Below are positions 47,501 to 55,857 of a stretch of 64,000 nucleotides of DNA, one piece after another. The notes below the pieces were generated by a model that ran no database searches, was not told the origin of the DNA, and saw nothing but the letters and a program-made list of their open reading frames with translations. Made by a program: the position numbers and the translations under genes. Position 1 is the stretch's first letter. Every line of letters starts with the position of its first letter. The stretch lies in the NCBI GenBank assembly GCA_020796225.1, contig CM036753.1, positions 85,036,941-85,100,940 on the forward strand, given 5' to 3'. Source of the DNA: Arion vulgaris (Eukaryota; Mollusca; Gastropoda; Stylommatophora; Arionidae).

Positions 47501-47743
47501 AATGTGATCACTTTTCAACCCCTTCTTTTAGCTTGTATATGATCTGAGCCAGAGGTCTCAGTATTGTGACACAGCAAGACTTTTCTACCAATGATCTGAA
47601 CACAGAAAAAAAAGGAAATTTTAGAAATGAAATTGTTTAGTATGCTATAGATATGAAGATATACTAACCTGTTGTAGAAGTTTCTTAATACCCTGTAAAT
47701 CGGAACGACTGGGTGGTCTTGCATCAAATGCCACATCAATCAC
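41358..47743 (-). CDS. BCCIP: BRCA2- and CDKN1A-interacting protein (BCCIP), six exons, 5' exon missing
   Basis: BCCIP is a nuclear protein known from other animals to bind BRCA2 and p21; its yeast relative Bcp1 escorts a ribosomal protein. Exons, first to last: 47743-47669, 46291-46208, 45351-45238, 43298-43114, 42324-42177, 41531-41358. Together they give 259 codons and a TAG stop, all joined in phase, against about 320 residues in human. Family landmarks are GIKKLLQQ, the acidic Asp/Ser/Glu stretch followed by NVFAV, GLIISERFVNIPSQVALPSY, LVLISKLY and the C-terminal FNYTFSVAD. The exon with the start codon and the first ~50 residues was not found upstream of 47743. Confidence 0.9.
41635..41832 (-). 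mobile_element. SINE family B copy
   Basis: The reverse complement has CAGCGTGTTCGTAGTGCGTT, a B-box-like GGGTTCAATTCCG, GGCAGAAAAGCCACAGGTTC and GTGCTTCTGGATCGG followed by an A run. It lies about 100 bp upstream of the last BCCIP exon. Confidence 0.8.
42177..42324 (-). CDS. BCCIP: BCCIP exon
   Basis: Encodes SDIEKAVRKNKKFDFTHLVL then ISKLYRKKADGQSENQLFFF and NPEEQLFKE. The acceptor is GATAG and the donor GTAAGA; phases fit both neighbours. Confidence 0.88.
42725..42935 (-). pseudogene. mariner-family transposase N-terminal remnant
   Basis: The minus strand reads QCNVIEFLIADHVPAIKIHR and VSTVRRWVKCFKDGE, matching the helix-turn-helix start of mariner transposases (residues about 10-60). 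No catalytic part follows, so this is a fragment in a BCCIP intron. Confidence 0.7.
43114..43298 (-). CDS. BCCIP: BCCIP exon
   Basis: Encodes NLCCIKQIRDLLITMCHEHY, then ANLLGDPSKQTGLIISERFV and NIPSQVALPSYQSLK, the best conserved part of the family. The acceptor is TATTTCAG and the donor GTAAGT. Confidence 0.92.
43378..43700 (-). mobile_element. LINE 3' end fragment
   Basis: The minus strand reads RPKTI, EEMHEI, then TDRAGWSDFAVTLQDATRRR near 43440-43380, the C-terminal pattern of an L1-like or RTE-like ORF2. Stops are frequent. Confidence 0.55.
43797..43960 (-). mobile_element. SINE family A, 5'-truncated
   Basis: The reverse complement starts at GGCTGAAATCGGATGCATGT and runs to the GAAGAAGAAG tail at the low-coordinate end. 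Head and core are missing. Confidence 0.78.
44188..44437 (-). mobile_element. SINE family A, full copy
   Basis: Full family A sequence in reverse. A 12-bp target-site duplication with one mismatch, ATTCCTTACAAT / ATTCCTTATAAT, lies at 44176-44187 and 44438-44449. Confidence 0.82.
44522..44781 (+). mobile_element. SINE family C copy
   Basis: Carries TGTGGTTATGGGGCCCACAA, GAAGCAAAGAATAGTACCAC, CTGGCCTACTTGTATGCACA and a GAAGAAGAAGAT tail. It lies 80 bp from the family A copy and in the opposite orientation. Confidence 0.78.
44960..45203 (-). mobile_element. SINE family A, full copy next to a BCCIP splice donor
   Basis: Reverse-strand family A copy with a perfect 11-bp target-site duplication ATATTGTATCT at 44949-44959 and 45204-45214. 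The duplication ends 23 bp from the acidic exon's donor (45237). The SINE is sense with respect to BCCIP. Confidence 0.85.
45238..45351 (-). CDS. BCCIP: BCCIP acidic exon
   Basis: 38 codons: DHEDDSDDDSEDDSDESDDD, then EDNVFAVNTVINISDNQ. This is the central acidic stretch of BCCIP. The acceptor is TTACAG and the donor GTCAGA. Confidence 0.88.
45592..45838 (-). mobile_element. SINE family C copy
   Basis: The reverse complement has AAGTAAAGAATAGTACCACTG-type sequence, AAATCGGATGTGCTGGCCTA and a GAAGAA tail at 45590. Confidence 0.75.
46208..46291 (-). CDS. BCCIP: BCCIP exon
   Basis: 28 codons: LFVKFKKEEVSELSNLIVAQ then DFVGCVLK, matching the segment between the GIKKLLQQ and acidic regions. The acceptor is TCCCAG and the donor GTAGTA. 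Confidence 0.88.
46385..46650 (-). mobile_element. LINE 3' tail fragment
   Basis: The minus strand reads [20 protein letters not shown], then KRRRGRQLRRWIKDVTYDLS. The nucleotide sequence matches 17040-17360 and 19190-19420. Confidence 0.72.
46651..47092 (+). mobile_element. I-type LINE fragment reaching into RNase H
   Basis: Reads RLAKIENKAMQIIFHVHKGH then LPTKRYLLGFPTMDS, and near 47040 DGDAVVYTDNSV, the first RNase H motif. It is cut by a SINE at 47098. Opposite strand to the LINE tail next to it. Confidence 0.6.
47098..47364 (+). mobile_element. tRNA-derived SINE (family E) with 13-bp target-site duplication
   Basis: AAAGTGCTTGGGC flanks it at 47085-47097 and 47365-47377. The head has TAGTTGTTAGTGAACTCCCG and the B-box-like TGGGTTCAACTCCG. 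The body has CTCAGGTCGACCCAGCCTC and AAAGTAAAGGCAGCCGGCGT, and a T-rich 3' end. Only one copy here. Confidence 0.82.
47669..47743 (-). CDS. BCCIP: BCCIP exon (first one found)
   Basis: 25 codons: VIDVAFDARPPSRSDLQGIK then KLLQQ. The acceptor is TATGAAG and the donor GTTAGT. It begins in phase 0 and needs an upstream exon for the start codon. Confidence 0.87.
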
Positions 47744-47744
47744 C

Positions 47745-48730
47745 TTCATAAAGAAAATGATTACTGTTAATTATTTTCTACAATTCTAATATTTTCTAAA
47801 TGTTTGTAATTTAACTTTTTCATATCTTTTGTCCAGTCATGTGAAAATTATTATGTTCTACTTCTTCTATGTTCAGATCACTGTTCATACAAAATTACCA
47901 AGCTTGTCATCACAATGAAGTTTCCAGTCTTTTTGATGTTCAGACGGCAGTTTAGGAAAGAGCTGGTTTCTTTCCTACCCAGTTGTAGTTGTTAGAAGCA
48001 GCACCATGATGATAAATCTGAATATTGCATTACCATTTTCTTGTATTTGCATGTTAGTCCTGATTTATCCAGTTCTTCTACCGCATGGAAGTTCCTACTT
48101 CAATTGATTTAAGAATGGCCCTACTTTTTGTAACCTTAAATTCCAAGGGGTTGTTGGACACTGCTCTCGAATATTTCAAGATACTCAGTCTAATAGATAC
48201 ATGATACCCTAATCCTCCCTAGCCAGATAAAGTGTTTTTGTTAGCTTTCAACTAATTCTTTATTACAAAAAACATGTAGATTATACCAACATTCTGCTTA
48301 ATTACATTAAAACAGCGACTTAATAAACATCACATATTTTTTTGGAGATATGTTTGTGAAAAACCCAAGGAAGTACGAGTTTTCTCTATATTTCCTATGT
48401 AGCACTAAAAAGGTGTCTCTAGATCTTTTATTCATATCCAGAAGACTCCAACACTTGTGGTGTGCAATGTCATGAGTTGTGAAGGTTTCTACTCAGATGG
48501 GGTCTATGGGTGGTTACAGCAGTATCACAGGCACTGAGCCATTATTTCTGAAAAAGTGTTCTGGTTTAGTAGATCATTGCCAGTCGTTCAGGGCAGACAT
48601 TGCAAGCATCCACTGTTAAATCTGTTTATACTTTTTTGTGGGACTAAATCTGGCAGTCATTTCTACAAGACCGAAGCAGTGGTTTCTGGGCACTTGAGTT
48701 GCTTTCTCTGGGAATGTTCTCTCTACAAGT
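47745..48730. other. Upstream of BCCIP exon, nothing recognised
   Basis: Searched on the minus strand for an acidic start exon; none is convincing. No repeat match. Confidence 0.45.
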
Positions 48731-48734
48731 AGGA

Positions 48735-49260
48735 CAACACCACAAATCTTCTTATTTCACTCCACTTTTTGTAGAGCATAGATCTACAGTTGTTCTCCAC
48801 TTTCCCCAGTCCCTGATCATTTTCTTTATGCCATCCTAGGATAATCTGGCGTCCTCCAGTTCCTCAAGAAGACTCCATCCCTTTTTCAGTTTCCCTTGCA
48901 AATTTTGCTCTAGTACCTGTATAGTGACACTCGACTGTTGCTTCAGCTAGGTATGCCTGACCCATCGCCATCTTCTCCTCATGATTTAGGTCATTATGGG
49001 TTCCTGCCTTTATCCACAGATCTGTATTTACCACTCTGTCCTACCATCTCAGCCAGAGAATCTGCAGAAGACATTTTCTGATTAAGGTCTCAATCTTATT
49101 TGTATTATTAAACTCGACAACTCGCCACGTTTCCTAGCTATACAACAAGATTTCACATTTGAGCTGAATATCTTGAACTTTGTTTTAGTGAAGATGGTGG
49201 TAGATTTCCATATTGCGTACAGAAAAGGAAACACTTGTTAGGCTTTTCTAATCCTGGCAT
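48735..49260 (-). mobile_element. Decayed LINE fragment
   Basis: The minus-strand sequence has the layout of the RTE-like RT tails at 36290-37325 (a KTSSFCRFSGRDG-type block near 49040, GHNDLNHEE near 48990), but it is heavily mutated. Call rests on weak similarity. Confidence 0.4.
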
Positions 49261-49338
49261 TCTTCATCTGGACTAAATTATTTATCCAGTGTCTTTATCT
49301 ATACCTCCTGATTACTTTCCACATACCTCCTACAGAGA

Positions 49339-49600
49339 TTCGGTCTCTGTAGCGTAGAGATTAGGTGCTCATCTCTTTTGCTAAAGGTACCAGGTTCACT
49401 ACCTCGTGGATGGAGCCATCTGAATATTTTTTCCAGAGATTCCTGATCTCAGTGTAGGTTAGGTCGAGTTCCTAGTCCTATCAGAGACGGACGATAAAAT
49501 GTAGGTCCTGTGCTCAATTTGAGCACGTAAAATAATCCTTGGCAGTCCAAAATCAAGAAGAGCATGCTGGAAGGCCACTGCCCAGGCAAAAATTTAATAG
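49339..49600 (+). mobile_element. tRNA-derived SINE (family F)
   Basis: The head GGTCTCTGTAGCGTAGAGAT leads to TAGGTGCTCATCTC and a B-box-like CCAGGTTCACTACCTCG. The body includes CAGAGACGGACGATAAAATG. The 3' end is not clearly defined. Confidence 0.6.
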
Positions 49601-49812
49601 AAAAGATTAAAAATAAAATTCCTACAAAAATATCTTCACCATCTTCAAAATGACATCAGGGACCCTTGCCGGTGCTACGAAGTTTGTGCACCACAGCTGA
49701 GGTCTTCCTGTGTAAGAAAGAGATCGGAGCATGCATGGTTACTCACGGAAGTGCAATGATGATGGTTCTATCAATCAATTAATCCAACCTCCTGATTAGC
49801 TGATCTTACTAC

Positions 49813-49892
49813 CAAGGTAGAGGGTCTCTATGGCAAAGTGGTTAAGACGTTTGCATGCAGTTCTAAAGGTTATGGGTTTTAATCACAGGATT
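49813..49892 (+). mobile_element. SINE head (family F-like), interrupted
   Basis: GGGTCTCTATGGCAAAGTGG then TTAAGACGTTTGCATGCAG and TATGGGTTTTAATCAC is a tRNA-like head. A family B SINE is inserted right after it. Confidence 0.55.
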
Positions 49893-50090
49893 TTCGACCG
49901 TCTGCCCAGCGTGTTCGCATCGTGTTGGACGATGGGTGAGAAGCTCCCTGTAAGTGCGGTTCAATTCCGTGGGATGGCAGAAAAGCCGCAGGTTCTCCAG
50001 ATTTATGGTGTTCATGGCACCGAAGGGTTATGCTGTCCATGGCACCGAGCCGACGAGTTGAAAGCTCAAGTGCTTCTGGATCGGAAAAAA
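49893..50090 (+). mobile_element. SINE family B, full copy with 12-bp target-site duplication
   Basis: AATCACAGGATT flanks it at 49881-49892 and 50091-50102. It starts TTCGACCGTCTGCCCAGCGT and ends CTTCTGGATCGG plus an A run, and so defines both ends of family B. Confidence 0.88.
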
Positions 50091-50639
50091 AATCACAGGA
50101 TTATTATTGTTCAGACTCTCACTACAAGCTTTGTAAGGTTCAAAATGGTCTTTTATCACATGAGTGGATAGCAGCAATAGAGATCTCTAGGGTCTTCTGC
50201 TAAGCTATTGTGCTGTACACACAGGAGTTTTGCAATAACAAAAAAGCTGACATGCTTTGGGATTTGAAAGTGCCTATAGTGGAACATTTGATTTGGACAT
50301 TTGATGAAGTCCCTCCAAAACCACTTTTTTTCTTCTGAAGGCTTGACCATCGACAAGGATGTGATACAGAGGAATCTAGCATTATGTAGGGCATGAGTTG
50401 TAACTTCTGTGAGGAAGAATAAAACGTGTGCATAACCAGCGAGCTACAAAAACTATAATCTTGCATACCATTCACCATCAGTTGAAAAAGACTGGGCTCT
50501 TAAGGTTTTGCCTTTAGTGCGGTGGCATCAGTTTTATTAACTTAAGATATTACTGTGGTTTAAGTGAGAAAAGAACTGTATTTGCTATATGTTTACTAGT
50601 GTTAAGATGTCAAATTAAGGTGTGTGTGTAGACACAATT

Positions 50640-51310
50640 CTTCACCCCTAGAGAGGCATAGGTCTGCTACCAAGGCCTTCTAAACCCGCCTATCCAAGAC
50701 CATATTTTCCATATCTCTCCACTCTCTCCCCATTGTCTTGCATTCCGTCTCGTTGTTTCTGTGTCTTACTCTACCTCTATTTCCTTGGGTGTTCCTCCGG
50801 AGAGCCTTTTCATGATGATGTTAGGGGGTTTCCTCAGTATGTGCCCTATCCATCGCAACCTTCTACTCTTATTGGGCATCTATTGACGAATGTTTACAGC
50901 TTTTTGGTGCTCCCCTTAGTTGTTCTCCATGTCTCCGCTCCATATAGAAGGACAGCCTTGACATTTGAGTTAAAGATCATTCATCATCAAGGTGCGCATC
51001 CTTTGTAGGACGTTGTTCTCTTTGCAGCACATCTGAAATTCACTCCGTCTCTAGCCAGTTCACCCACTTCGTCGATGGTCATATTCATGATTTCTCTAAT
51101 ATCTTGTAGCCATCTTCTTCTTGGTCTGCCTGTGCGTCCTGGGACCCTGCCCTCTAGTATTGTTCTTTCCAAACCAAAGTATATAATTTTTCTGTATAGT
51201 ATGTTGTTTATCAGCCAATTCTCTTTAACATTTAGTTCTTTCAAGACATCAGTGTTCTTTCTTTTTCATTCCATGGTATTCGTAGGATCTTTCTGTAGCA
51301 TTTAGTTTGA
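50640..51310 (-). mobile_element. LINE RT end and tail fragment
   Basis: The minus strand at 51244-50987 reads VKENWLINNILYRKIIYFGL, GRVPGRTGRPRRRWLQDIRE and DEVGELARDGVNFRCAAKRT. Further down come RT-tail and C-terminal pieces to about 50640. Upstream part missing. Confidence 0.72.
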
Positions 51311-52310
51311 AGGACTGGAATAAAACTAAGATAAATATCATTATCTTAGTTTTATTCATGATCATTCTTGAGCTGTAGACACACTTACATTAAACCACAT
51401 TATCATTCCGTGTATATACTTTTGTATTTCTCACAACTTATCACAAGTTGAACTGTAAAAAACAAAATCACTGCAAATTAGAAACTCAAACGTTCATGGT
51501 ATGATAAGTGTGAGTTTAGATGTTTTTTAATGCTCCATTTAAATAAAAGTTACAATATCTACCGTCTCTCATTTTATTTTACCAAGCAACTGTCCACCGA
51601 AGGCACAGATTTAGATTTAGCTGGCAAACATTGGATCTTTGACATGGATATTGCACTAATTTCCCCCTTGTTCACGATTTGGTCACTCTTTTCCCTCATC
51701 TCTAGTGTCAGAAGTAATGTTCAGGACTTTCTTTTCTGCATTATTATTATTCATTTTAATGAATACCAGACGTTTATAATTCCGTGATTTTGATGTTGAG
51801 ATTAATATGGACGGTACGGGTCTGCGTGGAAGAATAGATGTTATTGAATGATTTATAACTGGTAGATACTAGACACCTAGAGACGACATAAACAATGCCA
51901 GATTTTGAAAAAGGGTAATTCAACAAATTATTTTAACGAGATGGTTTTGATAACCTTCACAAGTTTCTTCAAACATGAATCAACAACCAAACGTACTTTG
52001 CACATAACAATAATGTTTGCATTCTAACAATAAATCATAATATTTTACAAATATATTTATAGTTCTTTCTTTATTTTTCAGCAACTCAAATGTCAATGTG
52101 GTATCATTTCTTTATTTGTTGTTTTACGCACGAAGAGGACTAAGGGGAAGTCACTCTAGTGTGAACAGAGTGGTACATCATCGCAAGGGAACAACATATG
52201 TTTTAACCAAGTGTTGAGATTCATTGTTAGTTTCTAGTTTCCAATAATTTAATTCAGCAATACATATAATTAAGTAGTGGTAATACTACTGTAGTGTATT
52301 TACCTTCTCG
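51311..52310. other. Unassigned stretch between BCCIP and TTC37
   Basis: AT-rich. A short perfect hairpin (ATAAAACTAAGATAA with its complement, 51320-51355) is the only structure seen. Confidence 0.4.
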
Positions 52311-52317
52311 TTTGTTA

Positions 52318-53208
52318 TGTCGAGTCTGTTTTTGGAATAGCTATTCTACATTTATAAACAGGAAATCTGAGAAAATAATCAGTTTCAGTTTGGAATATCT
52401 TCATTGCACTCCGAACATATCCATGCCATAGGTGCTCCGATCTCCTTCGCAATATCTCCAACAGCGTCCAGCGACTGACCGTACCAGTTATATTTTTATT
52501 GATTAACCTACTCATATACCTGTTATGCTGTTCTTTTCTTGCTACTCCCAAACTTCAAACCCAGCTCCTGCAATCTAGTAATTGACGTGGATTGGTTGAA
52601 ATGAAAATCTTCTTTGCAGCCACATTCGATGAGGACGTTCAAAATATCAGCTCTATCTACATTCTGACAGGCTGGTTGGACGTCGTCCGATATGGTGGTA
52701 GAGCCAGCCTGTCTGCTGTCTCATTGCCAACGACACCCATGTGCCCCGGAGCGAAGATAAGTGTGATTCTGCAAATTGTTGAGGCTTGTAGTGATTAAGT
52801 CCATTGCCTGCGCACCAAACCAGTCTTCACCTTGCGGATCATACTCAGTGAATCACTCAGAATGCACTCATGAGTGTAGTTTTGTGACTCCAGCCAGTGT
52901 AGTGCATTACTCACAGCCTGTACCTCCATTGTCATGCTGCTTGTTGTCATATGAAATGCACCACTGGCCTCCTGGACCATTCTGCCACATGAGCTTGCAG
53001 AGAAGGCCAATGCAGACTTTTCATGACAAACTACCGATCCATCCGTGTAAATCACGTCACCTTCATTGCAGTTTTCATCAATGATAGCCTTGACGTCTGC
53101 ATCCAATGCCACTGGATTCCTCTCTTTGCAACTTTTGTCAAATTTAGTGAGGGTGGAAAAAGTGTTCCTGTATATTGAAGGCATCGGAATCCATTCTTCC
53201 CCATAATC
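52318..53208 (-). mobile_element. RNase H LINE 3' part
   Basis: The minus strand reads IPMPSIYRNTFSTLTKFDKS, then GDVIYTDGSVVCHEKSALAF, SSMTMEVQAVSNALHWLESQ, CILSDSLSMIRKVKTG and, after a stop, FAPGHMGVVGNETADRLA: a nearly whole RNase H domain (53184-52680). The tail to 52318 resembles 38675-38965. Confidence 0.8.
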
Positions 53209-53211
53209 GAT

Positions 53212-53660
53212 ATTTGTTATGTTATGTGATCGACGTCATGGCACATTGGGTATTCCCATTCGTGCTCTGACTTCCGCTGCAGCAGCCATCCCAAAGTCCA
53301 TTTGCTCACCTTACACATGAGAAGTTGATTACTATATCTTCTCTTTCTACCACAAAGATGACACTGACATGTCCAAACTTAACGCCTAATTCTCGAACTT
53401 GTTCCAGTGTCTGAGACTTGCCCATGTCACATAATTGAGAGCGTACCGCATTGATGATATCGGCTCTGTCCATAATTCTGCCTGCTTGAGTCGGGGCATT
53501 GTTTGCAAGAAAGTCAGCTCGCTCGTTACCCTGCATGTCCAGGTGTGTACAGCCAAGTCATTTTCTTGAGATGTGATCTCCGAATGCTGTCCACCCATTC
53601 AACACGCATACTTCCAGATTCAATCATTTGAAGCATATTCATCGAGTCTGATATGATAAT
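53212..53660 (-). mobile_element. Second RNase H LINE 3' end, adjacent
   Basis: The minus strand reads LIISDSMNMLQMIESGSMRV then GNERADFLANNAPTQAG and [20 protein letters not shown], ending in a tail that matches the 3' end at 11922. On the minus strand its 3' end is directly followed by the other LINE (53208). Confidence 0.75.
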
Positions 53661-53796
53661 CAATATTTGTGAGCCCGCATACCAGCTGAACAGTGTCTGC
53701 AGCACCGCTAGCCCACGACTTGCCTGCTTTAACCGATTTCCTCCTCTGGTGCTGAGCAGCTCATGCGATGGGTGATCCTTTTTAACACTTATTTTG

Positions 53797-54125
53797 GGGG
53801 ACTGCCTAGAGTAGTTGATAGTAGCTCGGCCTGCTAGCTGTGAGACGCCTCATAGCTCGGGTTCGAACCTACTGTCCGGCATTTGTTCGAGTCCCTGGTC
53901 TTACTCAGGACGATAACGTGAGTACCTCTGAAGTCGGAGAAAATCTGCCAGTATGGCGAGGGAATACTAATTACGAGTACATTGAGCACACGGCTGCCAG
54001 TGTAAAGTAATTTACAATGTGCAGCGTTGCTGCCATTGTAAGAAATTGGAAAAACGGATTTTCATGCAAAAATCAGTTTCAGAGATGAAACTTCGTCTGA
54101 GTTGAAAGGAAAAAAAAAAAAAAAC
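53797..54125 (+). mobile_element. tRNA-derived SINE (family D) with 11-bp target-site duplication
   Basis: CACTTATTTTG flanks it at 53786-53796 and 54126-54136. The head has ATAGTAGCTCGGCCTGCTAG and a canonical B box GGGTTCGAACC. It ends in a run of about 16 A. Single copy in the window and one of the least decayed. Confidence 0.85.
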
Positions 54126-54139
54126 CACTTATTTTGAGG

Positions 54140-54866
54140 TGCGCATATGCTCTAGCTATCTTGAGTCTATACTCCATGGTCGGGAAATCCAGGAGGAAAT
54201 ACTCATCATACACTATGATGATGATACTAACTATGATACACTTATACTGATAGTAACCTTAAGTTAGTGGTAGTATATTACTGTGTTTTTTATTTTAAAG
54301 TCAGGTACGTACAGTACTTATATGTGGACTTAATGATAGTCGATCGATACTTATAATGAATGTTAATGTTACAGTGTTCACTGTAATTTATTTACCAGTG
54401 GCACACTATCGGTGATGCACTGGCCACCTTTACAGTACAGTTACTTTACACTGAGTTTACACTTACTTCCCAAAGTTATTCTATTGTTACTCAATTGTAG
54501 CTGAGTCAACCATAGAACCCTTTGCTGTCAGCAGTGTTGATTGTAGAAAAAATTCCACTCCAATTTTGAATCAAACCGACTTCACCCATCTAGGAAACCA
54601 GTATTATAGTAACCCTACTAAATGTAGCTTTCACATATCTTACTAGTTGGCGTACATGATGACGGACGTGGCAGTTTCATATTCACTTTCCTATATCAAT
54701 TTTGCTATCGCCAGTGCTTGAGGATTATAATATGAAATGACAACTGTTAGCATTATAACTATATATAAATAAAGTAAAAGTGCCAACCAAATAACTGTGG
54801 GTAGAACAAACTGGTTTGCTATAACATCAGGCAGTGAAGCGTTTTATCCAATTTTATTCATATAAA
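54140..54866. other. Upstream region of TTC37, no clear promoter
   Basis: Holds GATGACGGACGTGGCAG near 54659, which contains CRE/E-box-like words, but no arrangement I would call a promoter. The minisatellite follows. Confidence 0.3.
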
Positions 54867-55510
54867 TGATGAATAAGTGGTAAACATATCTAAGTTTATA
54901 TGAATAAAGTGGTGATAAGACAGATATCTATAGTTTATATGAATAAAAGTGGTGATAAGACAGATATCTATAGTTTATATGAATAAAAGTGTGATAGACA
55001 CATATCTATAGTTTATATGAATAAAAGTGGATAAGACAGATATCTATAGTTTATATGAATAAAAGTGGTGATAAGACAGATATCTATAGTTTATATGAAT
55101 AAAAGTGGTGATAAGACACATATCTATAGTTTATATGAATAAAAGTTATAGAGATATCTATAGTTTATAGAATAAAAGTGGTGATAAGACACATATCATG
55201 TTATATGAATAAAAGTGTGATAAGACACATATCTATAGTTTATATGAATAAGTGGTGATAAGACAGATATCTATAGTTTATATGAATAAAAGTGGTGATA
55301 AGACAGATATCTATAGTTTATATGAATAAAAGTGGTGATAAGACACATATCTATAGTTTATGAATAAGTGGTGATAAGACTATATCTATAGTTATATGAA
55401 TAAAGTGGGATAAACATATCTATAGTTTATATGAATAAAAGTGGTGATAAGACACATATCTATAGTTTATATGAATAAGTGGTGATACATATCTATAGTT
55501 TATATGAATA
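54867..55510. repeat. 40-bp minisatellite, about 16-17 units
   Basis: Unit: GTTTATATGAATAAAAGTGG plus TGATAAGACA-ATATCTATA (about 40 bp). Units differ mainly by CAGATATC versus CACATATC and by short deletions. The array ends about 260 bp before the TTC37 start codon. Confidence 0.9.
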
Positions 55511-55767
55511 AATTACTACAGCTGTATATTCAACCCAGATTATATGCACCAAATATGGGAATTCACATATGGATTAACTACAATTAAGATCATAGAGAGG
55601 TAGTTCTATATTTTGATAAGAACAACTAGTAAATTAATTCTCTAGCTATTTTCATGGATACAGTGTATTATCTAAAATATTACAAATGAGTTTTACAATT
55701 ATTTGTTCACCATTTTGTATATAATAAGCCTATGGTACCAAACCTTTTTTTTTTTTCAAAGAAACTA

Positions 55768-55857
55768 ATGGATGCAAAGGAAATTAAAACTTGCTTGAAA
55801 ACAGCACGAGAAGCCATCAGAAACAAAGATTTCATAGAGGCATTGAAGCAGTGCAAG
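55768..55857 (+). CDS. TTC37: TTC37 first coding exon
   Basis: 30 codons, [20 protein letters not shown] then [10 protein letters not shown]. The donor is GTTTGT. A T-rich tract and CAAAG precede the ATG. Confidence 0.92.

Noticed and set aside
54867..55510. The 40-bp tandem array considered as a CRISPR array
   Set aside because: Units are contiguous, with no unique spacers, in an animal genome.
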